Shown: positions 24,978 through 36,487 of the stretch, piece after piece
How positions within the stretch are numbered: position 1 is the first letter of the stretch
How the letters are laid out: every line of letters starts with the position of its first letter
NCBI GenBank assembly: GCA_002786025.1
Contig: NHNW01000081.1
Location: forward strand, 1-64,000
Direction: 5' to 3'
Source: Zasmidium citrigriseum
Lineage: Eukaryota; Ascomycota; Dothideomycetes; Mycosphaerellales; Mycosphaerellaceae
DNA length: 64,000 nucleotides
Position numbers and translations under genes: made by a program
The notes under the pieces: generated by a model
Databases searched by the model: none
The model's input: only the letters and a program-made list of their open reading frames with translations
What the model was told of the DNA's origin: nothing

Positions 24978-26212
24978 TGTGGTGGTGGTGTGAAGTGATG
25001 GAAGACGGTGAGTGTTGGTCTCCGTGTTTCCTTTTGCACGAGTGGATCTCGCGGAGTGGGTGGGTTCTCCTTCTGAAAACGTCGAAAAGCCTCAATGGGT
25101 ATGGTATCTCAGGAACTCGTCGAGGATGTAAGAGCAAGAGCAGGGAGGTGTATCACACAGGCGAAGTCGATGATGTCGTTGTTGTTGTCGAGGAGGAGAA
25201 TAAGAGAGTGTCATACTTACGGTGCCTACTTCACGGGCTGCCGTCGCCGCCGCCCTGGCTGAGCACGCCATTCTTCGTCTTCGCCGCTGCTCACAAATCC
25301 AGAAGAATTGCGTGCTCGCTAGGGGACCCATTGTTCTTGACACGCCAGCCAATCACGACCCGCGACCGTCGACTTGTGGAATTTTGCGCTCTTGCACCGG
25401 CAATTGTGTTTCCAATGATTGCAGAAGTGAGCATTTGCAATCGCGATTTGAAGATGATGCGAAATCAGAGAGAAGTGTCGAGTTGTGTTGGAAATGGTTT
25501 GGTACTTGGGTACTTCGACGGTCCGGCTTGGGCGATTTGTATGTGCCTGAGGCATCGAACTTGAAGGACAAAGAAACATCAGGTAAGCCGTGTTTCATTT
25601 CCGAGGCCTCTCTGCTTTCCTTTCATGAGTTGTGCAGTGAATGCCTCGAACGGCGTTTACAATGTTATGCTCATCTTCTCCGCGGGTTTGATGAGTTGCG
25701 ATTGTGCGATCTGGTTTTGAGATCCACAGTTCTCGGATCGGTGAGCCGGGGCGATGATGACGATGGCAGCACGGCTTCGGACTTCGAACTTCAGGTCTCG
25801 ACCTCTTTGATGGACTTGATCACGCTTCATCGTGTGCAGAGCGCTCCTATGTGACTTGAACAGTCACAACAATCCTCTGCGCTGCTTTGAAGTGCAGGGT
25901 ATTGATACTCTTTCAATGGCATTGGCGCTTTCTACATCTTCTGATACCATCTTCCACGCATGTCCACCTCCCGATTGGCCTTCATGGCATTCAATCTGTT
26001 GCGAACCAGCAGGCGCAACGCCATGAATCTGCAACGGGGGTGCATCTGCTGTGCTACCACAGTCTTGCTGACATACGTGTCAAGCGAGCCTGAGAGCCGT
26101 AGCGGCTGAAAAGAAGATAGCATCCCCCCTGATCGCAATACTCACATCGTCCTACATTCAGTCGGACACTCGCTTTACTGAATCCTTGCTGGAACTACGC
26201 TACGATGTAGCT
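24978..26212. other. Intergenic region
   Basis: About 1.2 kb between divergent MET16 and HET genes. Open frames here begin at non-ATG codons or run through low-quality sequence; none is supported. It must contain the MET16 and HET promoters. Confidence 0.5.
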
Positions 26213-27774
26213 ATGGGTTCATATCGGTTGCCATACTCACCTCGCTATTCCAGGAGCGCTCCTGCCCCATATGAGACTGTGGACTATCAGGCGCTAGGCA
26301 GCGACGAGTTTCGTCTCCTTGGTCTAGAAGGCTTCACTCCCCAAGGCGCTCTCGAATCTCGTCTGCGGACAGTCTCTCGCGAAGCATCTGGGGTTTATAC
26401 CGGCATCTCATACACCTGGAGTGACAAAGAGAGAATATGGTACGGCAAATACGACACATCCCCCAAGCCAATGTGGATTGATGGCAAGCTCGTCCGAGTC
26501 TCCGATAAAGTGGTCAATATCCTTTCCCTCGCTGTATATGTAAGAGTCTGAGGCTGGTTAACCATCATGGCTGCTGACCAAGTTAGCATGGAAGACGAGT
26601 CGTCTGGATCGATGGTCTCTGTATTAACCAGTCGGACACTGCTGAGAAGAGTCACCAGGTTGCGCAAATGGGCCGCATTTACAAGGGAGCGGCAGAAGTA
26701 CTCTGCTTCCTGAACAACCCTTCCACGAAAACAGACGATATTCTAGACAACATCAAGCGTTCTTCCGGCTTACCATCGTTGCGATCCTCTGTAGATTACG
26801 TGGTCGGGTTCCAACACTTGGCCCAGGACAGTTACTTCAGCCGCGCATGGACGCTTCCAGAGATGATTCTGGCCAAGACGGCCATCTTCTGCTGCGGGAC
26901 GACGATAATTCCTTTATCTGAGCTTGTGGATTTTGAAAAGAGAGTCGGTCATGTGGCTACCGGCGATCTTCTTGATAGTCTTCGAGGCTTTCGTTATTTC
27001 TTGCCCACGATCCTCAAGCAGTATCTGCGTAGCGGAAGAGATGCATTCGCAAGCTGGGAGAGTAGGCTGATCGAACCAGATACAGACTTCCTCGATCTTT
27101 TGCGGCAATGTCGTGGATCTTTTGCCTGTACGGATCCGCGAGACCTCATATACTCCCGGCTAGCCTTGTGCCCCGAATCCTACAAGTTCGTGCCGTACGC
27201 AGACTACACGATTAGTGTGGAAGAGTTATATAAGCAATTCGCCGGGAATTGGATACTGCACACTGAATCTCTGGAGATCATCACGGTGGCGACAAATTCC
27301 CAAATGCAATTACCAAGCTGGGTTCCGGACTGGACATCCGCAAATCACGGTTGGGAAGCCGACAATATTGTGTGGGAGATAAGCAATCCTCTACGCCGTA
27401 TCTTCTGGGAGCCGAGTGATCTGCCACGAATATCTCCCGGCCGCAACGAGCTCACGGTACAAGGGAAGATTCTGGTTCGCCTTTCCGGACGAGGCGCTGG
27501 CCATGCATTGCTGTCTGCCGTAACAAAACATACAGCTTATCGTACAACGTACGCTAAGTCTGAAGGTCCGTCTTCTGGCGATCTCGTATGTGCATTGAAA
27601 GGATGCCACTGTCTGGTCTTTTTACGACCCGTTGATGATCACCACATCGTTGTTGGCAGAAATTCCTTTTCTCATGACTATTTTGAAAGCATGTCTAACG
27701 GTCTATCGAGAGAAGTGTGTAAGACGCTAGAGAAAGTCGAGACTATTCCAGAGACTGTGTTCAAGATTAGGTAG
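26213..27774 (+). CDS. HET-domain protein
   Basis: Two exons (26213-26539 and 26587-27774) with a 47-nt intron give 504 residues. The HET blocks are YTGISYTWSD at the end of exon 1 and VVWIDGLCINQSDTAEKSHQ at the start of exon 2, then a MGRIYKGAAEVLCFL block. The downstream block CTDPRDLIYSRLALCPESYK is the usual second landmark. Only weakly similar to the other HET protein at 18.6 kb outside these blocks. The partner and trigger are unknown. Confidence 0.88.
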
Positions 27775-28114
27775 CGAGCCTGTTGAATGTCCGTCCTCAA
27801 TGGAGAGAATCTGGCATGTGATTGCCTGGACTAGTGCGAGAATTCGGGCAACAGCATCACAAATAGACTCTGAATGGATGTTGCAATTGGAGGAGAGAGA
27901 CCAGCGTTTGAAGGGCATCAAAGCTTTCCAGATCCAATGTAACTATATTCTCATCCATCGATCATCAAAATTGCTTCCCTTATCCCATCCGCGAACATCT
28001 GCCCCTCCCCCTCACGGAACGCATTCCGCTGCGGGGCCCAAAACCTCACCCACCCACCCACCCACACGCCGCAGCGCATCTTCGGTCAACGAAACCACAA
28101 CCACACACACCAAA
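27775..28114. other. Intergenic region
   Basis: Tandem HET and PDCD5-like genes are separated by 340 bp; a ccacccacc run lies near 28047-28062 in the presumed PDCD5 leader. Nothing else seen. Confidence 0.4.
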
Positions 28115-28609
28115 ATGTCGGACAGCGACCTCGAAGCAATCCGGCACGCGCGCCTCCAACAACTCCAACAATCCCAAGGCGGCGCCCCTTCAGGCAACTC
28201 CGGCGGCCAACAAGATGAGCAAAAGTGCGTGCCTGTCCCCCACCACACATCACACCCTCCCCTGCTCTTACAAAATACTAACAATGCTCTCTCATAACAC
28301 AGACAACGCGAATCCGAAGCCCGCCTCTCCATCCTCTCCCAAATCCTCGAGCCCCTCGCCGCCGACCGCCTCGGCCGCATCCGCATGGTGAACGCCAAAC
28401 GCGCGGAAGACGTCGAGAACCGACTGATTATGTTGGCGAGGAGTGGACAGTTGCGGGCGAGGGTTAGTGAGGAGCAGTTGAAAGAGATTTTGGGGGCGGT
28501 GGCGAAGCAGCAGGAGGAGGCTGCTAGTGGGGAGGGAGGTGGTGTGAAGGTTGTGAGGAGGGGCGGGTGGGATGAGGATGATTTGGAGGATTTGTTGGAT
28601 GAGTCTTGA
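28115..28609 (+). CDS. PDCD5-family DNA-binding protein
   Basis: Conserved small protein related to human programmed cell death 5 and archaeal homologues; proposed roles are in chaperonin-assisted tubulin folding and stress death. Two exons (28115-28224, 28303-28609) with a 78-nt intron give 138 residues. Seen are an N-terminal acidic helix (SDSDLEAIRHARLQQLQ), a Gln/Gly-rich linker, the helical core (ILEPLAADRLGRIRMV) and the block KRAEDVENRLIMLARSGQL, ending in an acidic tail. The exon turns from C-rich to G-rich in its middle. Confidence 0.9.
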
Positions 28610-28610
28610 T

Positions 28611-28672
28611 GGAGAGGGAGGGGCGGAAGGGGAGGGGAGAGAGAAAGGGAGGAGAGAGAGACTGCTGTTCTT
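28611..28672 (+). repeat. Polypurine tract
   Basis: Just after the PDCD5 stop codon the plus strand is almost purely A and G for about 60 bp, with repeated gagag and gggag words. Such tracts can adopt triplex structures. It could also simply be the G-rich composition of the 3' part of this gene continuing into the UTR. Confidence 0.6.
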
Positions 28673-28847
28673 CGAGACAGTGTGATGAGAGAGAGATTGA
28701 AGAAGAAGAGATACCCAACGCGTGCGGGAAGAGCATGCAAAAAGTCATATTCGTACAGTTGTTGTACACAGCCCGGCCTTCGAAACAGACCCAGACCCAA
28801 AGCGACACAAACCCACACCCTACCAGTCAACGGAGCGACCCATCGAA

Positions 28848-30340
28848 TCAACCATCACTCTCCTCCTCACTACCATCCCCATTCTCATACCTCTCAATCG
28901 CCTCCACAATCTGCCTCCACCTCGTCTTCAACAACCCCACAGCCGCCCAATCCTTATTCCCCTCCTCCTCCCTCACCGCATTCAACTCCTCAATCTTACT
29001 CTCCGCAAGTTCCCGAAACTCCCTCAACTTCGGCCTCATCCACTCCTTGACCCTCCCACTCTGATCCCCACTCATATCCTCCCCATTCGCGATAAAATAC
29101 TCCCACTCATTCGCCGTCGAAAGCATAGACCTGACAGCGACTTGCGTCTTGAAACATAGTTCTTCTGTGGCCGGGAGCAGGGCGTAGCCGCCCAGGAAGC
29201 CGGTGTCCTGGAGCGCGGTGGTTGTGGAGGCGGACATGTGGGGGATTAGGAGGTGGTCGAGGCGGATGTCGTCGTCTGTTGTGATTTTGACTTTGGTGTT
29301 TTGTGGGGTGTAATCGACGACGAAGCCATAGTGGATTAGGAGTTTGTCGTTGGGGTGCGCGCCATATGTGGCTAGGATTTCTTCGCCTGGTGCTGGGGGT
29401 CGAGGTCGTCGGTCAGCGAAGGGGGCTTGGCAGGGGGGATGATGTAGGAGGGGTCTGGTATGTGAGGTCATGGAGGAAGGACGAACCTCTATGGGGACTT
29501 TATTTCTGAGTGGTGATCGTGAGGGGTATTGCATGTACTCTTTTGAAAATGCCCGAGAGAAAGTCCATAGAGAAGGGGGAAAACAGAGTCAAAGAGAGAT
29601 GGACTGTACATACCATAATCCCTATCCGCATGCACCTCATACCCCTTCGGCGTCTGCCTAACATTCACCCCCGTCCCACTCGGCCCATGATTCATATAAT
29701 CAACAAAAGGACACAACACCATGAACCCAGGCCTAGCTCCGGGAGGTTTGAAGTGGAAACTCCGAGAATTGACAATGCTCCAGTAGTACGCAAAGTCCTC
29801 TTCGGACCAATCAGAAGAAGTCTCCGTAGCGAAGGTCCTGGCCATGTCGAGGTCTTTCTGGTAGTCGGATTTCTGTCGCTCTAGTGGGGAGTGCAGAGAC
29901 GGCGGGAGGTAGGGGTCTAGCTTTTTGGGCCAGAAGAGGGGGAGGGTAGGGAGGAGGTCTGATGGTGTTGGCCAGGTTGCTTTCCATTTGTGGTATTGGG
30001 AGTCTGGTTTGTTGCAGGCTTGCATTATGCTCATTGCTAGCTGGAGTTGTGGTGAGGCTTTTTGGGTCCAGGATTTCGAGCTGGCCTTTCCGAAGACGGT
30101 GGCGTCGGGTTTGAACATTGCTTTCTCTGGTACGAAAAGTATTTGTTCATCTTTCTTGATTTTTGCGGTTGTTATGAGGCCTACGCCACGACCGGGGAGG
30201 ACTGCTGGTTTGACGTTGTTGATTTGAACGCCGTGGTCGATGCTCCACTGGGTGAAAATCTCGTGTTTTGAGGGCTCCTCCTGTTTTGCTGAAACGGGTT
30301 GGGTGGATGTTCGTCTACGTTTCCTTGATGTGCTGGACAT
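28848..30340 (-). CDS. SET-domain protein lysine methyltransferase (RKM/LSMT-like)
   Basis: Probably methylates lysines of non-histone proteins such as ribosomal proteins, using S-adenosylmethionine. Exon 1 is 29614-30340 and exon 2 28848-29392; the 221-nt intron is long for this window. The SET domain is split: PGRGVGLITTAKIKKDEQIL near the start, FVDYMNHG (NH motif) in the middle, and after the intron a GEEILATYG block then NDKLLIHYGFV, typical of Rubisco LSMT-like enzymes. The C-terminal part is the substrate-binding helical domain with an acidic end. About 423 residues. An in-frame ATG at 30412 would add 24 residues but is preceded by an out-of-frame ATG, so 30340 is preferred. Confidence 0.85.
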
Positions 30341-30539
30341 TGTTGACTGTGTTGGAGGAAAGAGCAATGTTTTGATCGATGAAGTGCCGGGATTTTGAGT
30401 TGGACCGGGCATTCATGCCTGAGGCACCAACATTTTCTCAATTGCCTTCGATATCGATTGTGCAGAGGAGAATGAAGAGTCTTGATATCCTGCTGTGTGG
30501 ACAATCTATGAGAGGCTCTCCATCTGCCTTGTCGCTTCA

Positions 30540-31649
30540 TCATGTTTCTTGTGTGCCACACTCCCTGGTATCAACCGCAACAACCTGAGCACCAACGACT
30601 TCTGCTCTCCCATCCTGCCACACCGGAAACCCCAAACCACCAGCCGTCGTCACATACAGTATGTGACTATCCCACTTCGTTCGACCAAAAGCCGCTGAAG
30701 TAGGCTCCGCCAGCTCTGTACTGTTGACATTGCCTGCAACAACGTGGACTTTGCCTCGCCGTTCCACCCTTTGTACGCCATTTCCAGGCTCTGTCGCTAT
30801 CCAGGCGTTTGATTCCGCGTCCAAAGCGAAGTCATCCCAGCTCACCCGGTTACCGTCCTGCGTGATGCTGTCTGCGATGCACTCTGCAGGCCCAAGGACT
30901 TTGCCATTCTCGTCCAGCTCAATTTTGCCGAAGAGGTGTTTTTGGCTGTTGGTGAAGTACACTGTTCCGCCGCCATGACTGTTCAATGGATAATGAGGCA
31001 CAAAGTGCAGTCCATTAATGCCCTCTTTGAACCCATCTCCTCTTGGATTCGGCGGCTCCATTAAGTTGTCTTGGATAAGCTTGTAGTACTCTCCACTCTC
31101 GGCATCGATCGCCCAAATGGCTCCAAGAACAGAGTCAGCGGCCAGGAGCAATGTGTTATTGAATTTGGTCAGTCCATTCAATGATACCACTTCCTCGCCG
31201 AGCTTTTTCACAAGCTGCACGCTTGGATCCTGGTCTTCTCCACAATGCCGGAAGTCTACCCGGAACAAGGCGTTCGTTCCATGCTGAGTCCCCAGAGTCT
31301 CTTTCGCTAGGCTGTAGTTGGCGGCCAGAATGTAGAAGATGTCGGGTTCCGCTTCGACGATGCCCAGAGTACTGTTCAGATAGTTCAGTCCTGCGGACGG
31401 GATGACTTGCTTCGGAGCACATCTTTTCGAAGGGTTGAGGACTGAAAGGCCGCCGGGATGATTAAGAGACGTGAGGAGCAGGTCGCCATTGGAGCGGACG
31501 GCAATATTCTCTATCCAAGTGCCCACTGCTGGGTATTGGTAGATCAGTCTGGTAGGACACGAAGACTGTCTTTCCGGCATGGGTAAAAAAGATGAAATTA
31601 CGAAAGACGAATAGAGAATGAGATGCAGTAGTGCAATATGCTTGAACAT
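30540..31649 (-). CDS. Secreted SMP-30/gluconolactonase-like beta-propeller
   Basis: A six-bladed beta-propeller of the SMP-30/strictosidine-synthase-like superfamily, predicted secreted. Start chosen at the ATG at 31649 because a signal peptide follows (HIALLHLILYSSFVISSFL); the frame is open up to an ATG at 31790. 369 residues in one exon. Blade-like segments: ENIAVRSNGDLLLTSL, GIVEAEPDIFYILAANYSL, LNGLTKFNNTLLLAAD, INGLHFVPH, TVYFTNSQ and DDFALDAESNAWIATEP. Several NST/NNT glycosylation sites support export. The substrate is unknown; lactonase activity would need the metal ligands to be checked. Confidence 0.82.
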   Translation of the reverse strand: MFKHIALLHLILYSSFVISSFLPMPERQSSCPTRLIYQYPAVGTWIENIAVRSNGDLLLTSLNHPGGLSVLNPSKRCAPKQVIPSAGLNYLNSTLGIVEAEPDIFYILAANYSLAKETLGTQHGTNALFRVDFRHCGEDQDPSVQLVKKLGEEVVSLNGLTKFNNTLLLAADSVLGAIWAIDAESGEYYKLIQDNLMEPPNPRGDGFKEGINGLHFVPHYPLNSHGGGTVYFTNSQKHLFGKIELDENGKVLGPAECIADSITQDGNRVSWDDFALDAESNAWIATEPGNGVQRVERRGKVHVVAGNVNSTELAEPTSAAFGRTKWDSHILYVTTAGGLGFPVWQDGRAEVVGAQVVAVDTRECGTQET

Positions 31650-32161
31650 CTTTGATAGAGTATCTCCCTCACCTTGCGTTGTGAGCCGAAGAAAGTGGAA
31701 CGGCGTCTTTATGTACTCACGGATCAGACGATTGCTCGTCTTGGTCATCGCTCTTTGGTCAGCACATGTCTCCAGATTATATCGTGCCATCGATCATGGA
31801 TCCGAGTCTTCCATATAGGCGAAGAGCTGTGCCGTTTTCGTTAGGTTGATGCATCGCACAGCGGCTGACAAAGCTATCGTCGGTATGCAGCCGGGAGTTC
31901 ATCCGGATAGTATTGAGATTGGGTCGTATTTTGTGAGCTTTTAGGGGCATTAACCTGATGGGAAGTTGGATAGTTCTCCGATTCGTAAATTAAGTGAAGG
32001 AAGGAAGGAAGGAAGGAAAGAAGTCCAACAGCATGTGAAAGTCGGAAGTCTCGCACACCTTGGCTCGTGCGCCGGCCCGTGCACACCTCGTCTCGAGGTC
32101 TCTCGCATCTCAAAAATCCCCAATCCACCACCACCACACACAACCAACAACCACCACCAAA
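31650..32161. other. Intergenic region with GAAG microsatellite
   Basis: Divergent promoters of the beta-propeller gene and LRP1. A (gaag/ggaa) repeat of about six units runs from 31996 to 32020. A short CCACCA-rich leader precedes the LRP1 start. Confidence 0.6.
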
Positions 32162-32935
32162 ATGGACACCCTCCAACCTCAACTCGAAACGCTGAAATCG
32201 CACATCGATGATTTGGAATTCGCCCTCCAACCCCTCCTCTCCCCGCTCACAACAACCTCCTCAACCCTCCCCCTCCTCGACAAAGCCAAACTCCACGTCC
32301 TCACAACCTACGCCCTCGAATCCCTCCTCTTCACAACCCTGCGCCTCAGCGGCACCGACGCAAAAGCCCACCCCGTATTCGCCGAACTCGCGCGCGTCAA
32401 AGAGTACTATGCGAAAATCGGGAGGGCGGAGGAGATGGGTGCTGATGGGGCGCGGAGTGGAGCTGGAAGATTGAATACGGAGGCGGCGAGGAGGTTTATC
32501 AAAGCGGGGTTGTCGGGGAATGAGAGGTATGATCGCGAGAGGAAAGAACGTGAAGATAGGGAGAGGGCGGGTGCGAAGAGGAAGTTGGAGAGTTTGGGCG
32601 TGGGGACGCATACGAGGTTTGAGGGGCCGGCGAGGAGGATTAGGAAGTTGGATGAACAGGAGAGTGTGAGTGTTGTTAGGGCGGAGGATGTTGATGATGA
32701 AGAGGACGATGGGGAGGCTGAGGCGGATTTTAATGAGGCGGCGGATCAGATTGTTGAGAGTAAGCAGAAGGGCAAGAAGTCGAAGGGAAGGAAGGCAAAG
32801 ACCGCCGAAGACGAAGAAGGCGATCCGATGGCTGCGCTGGAGGAGTCGCTGGCGGATCCTGTAACAACGGAGACCAGCAGTCCTGCTAATGGGAAAGCAA
32901 AAGGCGGCAAGAAGAAGAAGAACAAGAAGCGGTAA
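32162..32935 (+). CDS. LRP1: Nuclear exosome cofactor of the C1D/LRP1 (Rrp47) family
   Basis: Binds the exosome nuclease Rrp6 and structured RNA in 3' processing of rRNA and snoRNA. Single exon, 257 residues. The N-terminal Sas10/C1D domain is seen as LETLKSHIDDLEFALQPLL and KAKLHVLTTYALESLLFTTL, then RVKEYYAKI. The middle carries NTEAARRFIKAGL, and the C-terminus is a long acidic then Lys-rich tail typical for nucleolar proteins. The coding strand changes abruptly from C-rich (first 240 bp) to G-rich. Confidence 0.9.
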   Translation: MDTLQPQLETLKSHIDDLEFALQPLLSPLTTTSSTLPLLDKAKLHVLTTYALESLLFTTLRLSGTDAKAHPVFAELARVKEYYAKIGRAEEMGADGARSGAGRLNTEAARRFIKAGLSGNERYDRERKEREDRERAGAKRKLESLGVGTHTRFEGPARRIRKLDEQESVSVVRAEDVDDEEDDGEAEADFNEAADQIVESKQKGKKSKGRKAKTAEDEEGDPMAALEESLADPVTTETSSPANGKAKGGKKKKNKKR

Positions 32936-33159
32936 TGGCCCCAACAAGCATGGAGAGCAAACCAGGCTCTGTCGCGTCTACGAGGCACAAAGCAGGAGCC
33001 GTTTTGTACGATACAGATTTTTGGCTTCGCACAATGATACCCCAGGCAGCATCTGTATGAATTGACATCAGGAAACTTCCTTTGCCTGGCCGAACACAAC
33101 GTGTGGGCATTCTCTCCCATTTTTCACAAACCCTACGCCTCTCCTTCTCCCACTCCCAC

Positions 33160-34452
33160 TCACTTCTCCCTCGCCAACCAAGTCAAAGCCCCAACAGCAT
33201 AAGCATCAACCGCAACCCTCAACGTCGGCTGCAAAACCGGCGCAAACAACCCCGAATGATTAACCGGAATCCCCTCCTGCAACCGTCCCTCCCTCTCACA
33301 CCGATCCCACAACTCATGACTCGTCCCCCCATAACAAAAGAACGCAGTCGGCTTCCCAACCGCCGTCCCCAAAATACTGAAATCCTCACTGCCCCCGATC
33401 CTTTCACAGTTCGCGTTGTAGTTATGCGCGTCCTGCGGCATATGTGCAGAGAAAGACTTCTCGAGCGCGGTTGTAAGCGTGTCGTCGTTTATGGTTAGGG
33501 GAAAATTCCGGGTTGGAGTGATGGTGGGTGGTTTCACGGCGTTGGAACCGAGGGATTCCGCGTCGACGATCCGACGGATGGCGGCGAGGGCTTTGGATCT
33601 AGTTTCCTCGTTCGTAGAGCGCACGTCGACGGCGATCCGGGCATCGTCTACCACGACGTTTTCTGCATCGCCGGCTTGTACGCTGGCGACTGTGACGACG
33701 GCGTGGTCCGCGGGGTTTATCTCCCGGGAGACGATGGTTTGGAGTTTCATGATTGTGCTCGCGGCCATGACGACGGGGTCGACGAGGCGTTCGGGCATGC
33801 TGGCGTGCCCGCCGCGGCCGTGGAGTGTGATGCGCATGCTATCCGCTGCAGTGGCCATCAAGCCGCGTTTCGTGCCTAGGACGCCTGCTCTCCAGGGCAC
33901 GACATGTCCGCCAAGACAGACGTCGGGGATAGGCACGGCGTGTTTCTTGGAATCGTACATCCCGTCGTCGACCATAGCTTGTGCGCCTGTTCCTCGCTCT
34001 TCTGCGGGCTGGAAAGCCAGTAACAGTGTCCCTGACCAGGAATCTTTACATTTCACAAGAGTCTCGGCTGCGGCGAGGAGGGAGGTGATGTGCATGTCGT
34101 GGCCGCAGGCGTGCATGACGGGCTTCTCGATCCCGTCGGCGTCTTTCATGCGTTTCTTGCTGGCGTAGGGGAGGCCGGTGCGTTCTTCGACGGGGAGGGC
34201 GTCGAAGTCGGCGCGCAGGAGGACGGTGGGGCCTTCGCCGTTGAAGAGGAGGGCTGCGATGCCATGGCCGCCGATGTTGGGGCGGATGTCGAAGTCGGAG
34301 GAGATCTTCTCTTTCAGGTGTTTGCAGATGTGGGCGGCGGTTTCTTTCTCTTGATTTGAGAGTTCTGGGTTCGCGTGGAAGTATTTGTACAGCTCCTCGT
34401 AGGGCGAGAGGTCAGGACGATGCTTGTTAACGAGCTGCGAAATGGCCGCCAT
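33160..34452 (-). CDS. M20-family amidohydrolase (hippurate hydrolase-like)
   Basis: Zinc- or manganese-dependent amidohydrolase of the M20D type that cleaves N-acyl amino acids or similar amides. Single exon, 430 residues. Metal-site motifs: ACGHDMH at 115-121, the general-base Glu pair in QPAEERGTGAQ (148-158), a His at GGHVVP (183) and a C-terminal His in NHSGLF. The dimerisation domain segment GRGGHASMPERLVDPV is present. No signal peptide, so cytosolic. Its substrate cannot be inferred from its housekeeping neighbours. Confidence 0.9.
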   Translation of the reverse strand: MAAISQLVNKHRPDLSPYEELYKYFHANPELSNQEKETAAHICKHLKEKISSDFDIRPNIGGHGIAALLFNGEGPTVLLRADFDALPVEERTGLPYASKKRMKDADGIEKPVMHACGHDMHITSLLAAAETLVKCKDSWSGTLLLAFQPAEERGTGAQAMVDDGMYDSKKHAVPIPDVCLGGHVVPWRAGVLGTKRGLMATAADSMRITLHGRGGHASMPERLVDPVVMAASTIMKLQTIVSREINPADHAVVTVASVQAGDAENVVVDDARIAVDVRSTNEETRSKALAAIRRIVDAESLGSNAVKPPTITPTRNFPLTINDDTLTTALEKSFSAHMPQDAHNYNANCERIGGSEDFSILGTAVGKPTAFFCYGGTSHELWDRCEREGRLQEGIPVNHSGLFAPVLQPTLRVAVDAYAVGALTWLAREK

Positions 34453-34761
34453 ATTGAAATGAGAGGTGCTTCAGGATAGTGATACAACAAGAGTCAACAG
34501 CGAAACAAAAGTATTTGTACCTACAGAAGCTGAAGTCCTACTGTGGGTCCACTTTCAATGCTACGCTCGAGCAGTGATGTTTCCTGGGTGAGGCAGGGCG
34601 CGAGTGGGTGGAGCTTGTCAGTACAGCTCCATGACCTCCGCTTTGCCCGCTCCGCGCTGGCCGACACTAACGATGCCTTGACATCGTGAAATTCAAGGCC
34701 TCCAATGGTGTCCCAGAGGTTTGCGAAATGCGTTAGGTTTGCGACGTTTGCAGCTTGTCTT
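34453..34761. other. Intergenic region
   Basis: Promoter region of the amidohydrolase and 3' end of the Gemin2-like gene, both on the minus strand. No other feature seen. Confidence 0.4.
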
Positions 34762-36159
34762 TCAGACTGGCGCGACTGCAGGCTTCCACGACGTTCTGAA
34801 ATCGAGAAGGTCTCGTTGACCATAGACCTCGCCAACGACGAGGAGGATCATATCCAGCGTGGCAAGCGTGTTGTCGGTGATGTTTGGATGAGGTTCATTC
34901 CTCGCCAGGGTTCCAGATGTTGACCGATCTGGCGTCTCATCATCCGAGTCGTCCAATGGAATCTCGTCTGGGTTGTGCATAGTCACTCCAGCTTGGCCAA
35001 TGGCTTGAAGCTGGGCAGCGACTTCGGGTTGGGTGAGGGAGTACTGCAAGAAGACCGCTTTCTTACCCAACTCTCGTAACGGATAGACCTGGTCGTTGGT
35101 CATGTTGCCGACATCTTCCAATCGGGCGAGGAGCGACCAGATCCAATTGCTGACGTGCTTCTTGATGTTCTTGCCTGGAGTAAGAACTCTGGTTTGCAGC
35201 AGATCGAGGAGCTGGAAGACGGTTTCTTGATCCAGCGATTGCAATTGTGCCAAGCGCGGCGGCTTCGTGGATAGCAAGCGATGCCATTCTGCGCAAGCCT
35301 TGTTGTTACCTTTTGGAAAGGAAATGGGGTAGCTGTCATCGAGTTCGGCCAGTGCGTCGGCTTTTGGTGGTAGGCGAAGCTGCCTGCGTTGATCGAAGAA
35401 GCGGTCTGTGATGTTGCGAGTGTAAGCTTTCTGAGGACTAGAGTCGTCTTCAGCTGGGGCGGTTGGTGATGCTGGAGCAATACAAACTCCGTCGTGGAAG
35501 TTCTCATCCTCCATCGCATCGTCGACAGCATCAGCGACTGGGTCATCGGGTTGCTGATCGTCTTGCTGGATAGACGTCAAGACCTCTGGTATGCCCTGTC
35601 GCTCGGATCTGGATGGTGTTAGCAGACAGTTGTCAGACTTATTTGAGGGATCAGAGGATAAGTGATGTTACCTGACTGCCCTGAGATATGCCATGGCCTC
35701 TTCCGTCGTACTGTCGTATTCCTCATCTTGATCCTCCTCGTCCCACTGATACGAGACCAGTCCTAGCTGAGGAAATTGGTTCGTTCGCTCATTTCTCTTG
35801 ACATTCGCACCCCATCGCTTCGACGTCCTATTCCGTTGATTTGGCGTATGGTCTTCCTCTTGCTCCTCCTCTTCCCCAAGTTCGGGCTGGACTGCGTCGT
35901 CTCGAGTTTCCAAAGTTGGGTCGTAGTTTGGCCGCTCAGCGCCGAGCTGTACGCTGTCCTCGTCCTTCGGACACTCTTCCGTCTCGTAGTCGGCGACGGC
36001 ACGGTCGTCCACACTTGCGCCATCCTGCTGTCCAGAAGCATCCTCGATCTCCTCGTCTCCGTCGGAAGCATAGCTGAGCAGCACACGCTTGTTCGGATTA
36101 TAAAGAGCGTCAGGCCCAGACTTGGGCTTGTCGCGCTCTCTGCGGCGCTTGAGAGTCAT
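34762..36159 (-). CDS. Gemin2/SIP1-family snRNP assembly protein
   Basis: Homologue of Gemin2 (SIP1; Brr1 in yeast), which helps load Sm proteins onto spliceosomal snRNA. Two exons (35672-36159 and 34762-35608) with a 63-nt intron (branch ctaac) give about 444 residues. Family blocks are YDPTLETRDDA in exon 1, the junction AMAYLRAVR-SERQGIPEVL across the intron, VSNWIWSLLARLEDVG, and the C-terminal VVGEVYGQRDLLDFR. The start MTLKRRRERDKP at 36159 is chosen; the longer open frame upstream has no family similarity. Confidence 0.85.
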
Positions 36160-36487
36160 GGTGTTGATGCTCGTGTTGGTAGATGATGTTGTCAGAAGAA
36201 GAGCGTTCATCAAGGTCGCCCAAAGATCCACACACTTAGACTTTCTTGGCGTCGCGCTTAAACGCGACGTCACGTTGCACGGATGGATGAAAAGACCACA
36301 TTCATCCACAATCCCTTCTCGCAACTCTCCCATTCCTGCTGCGATCAACCATTTCGATCACATCAGTATGAGACTGCCTTGACTGGTGTTCGCTACACGT
36401 GTGCGCTTGCAGTTTACCATATAGCCAATATAGGTAGCTACGAGCTCGATATCATAACAGCTCTACAAGCAGGTATTCTACAGGCAT
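36160..36487. other. Intergenic region
   Basis: Promoter of the Gemin2-like gene and 3' region of the AvfA-like gene, both transcribed on the minus strand. No gene seen. Confidence 0.4.

Noticed and set aside
24884..25564. 226-codon plus-strand frame
   Set aside because: Starts antisense to MET16, is dominated by Arg, Ser and Trp codons, and shows no domain.
31996..32020. CRISPR-like or regulatory repeat array
   Set aside because: It is a plain GAAG/GGAA microsatellite without spacers. No CRISPR array exists in the window.
34090..34359. Val/Gly-rich plus-strand frame
   Set aside because: Antisense shadow of the M20 amidohydrolase gene.
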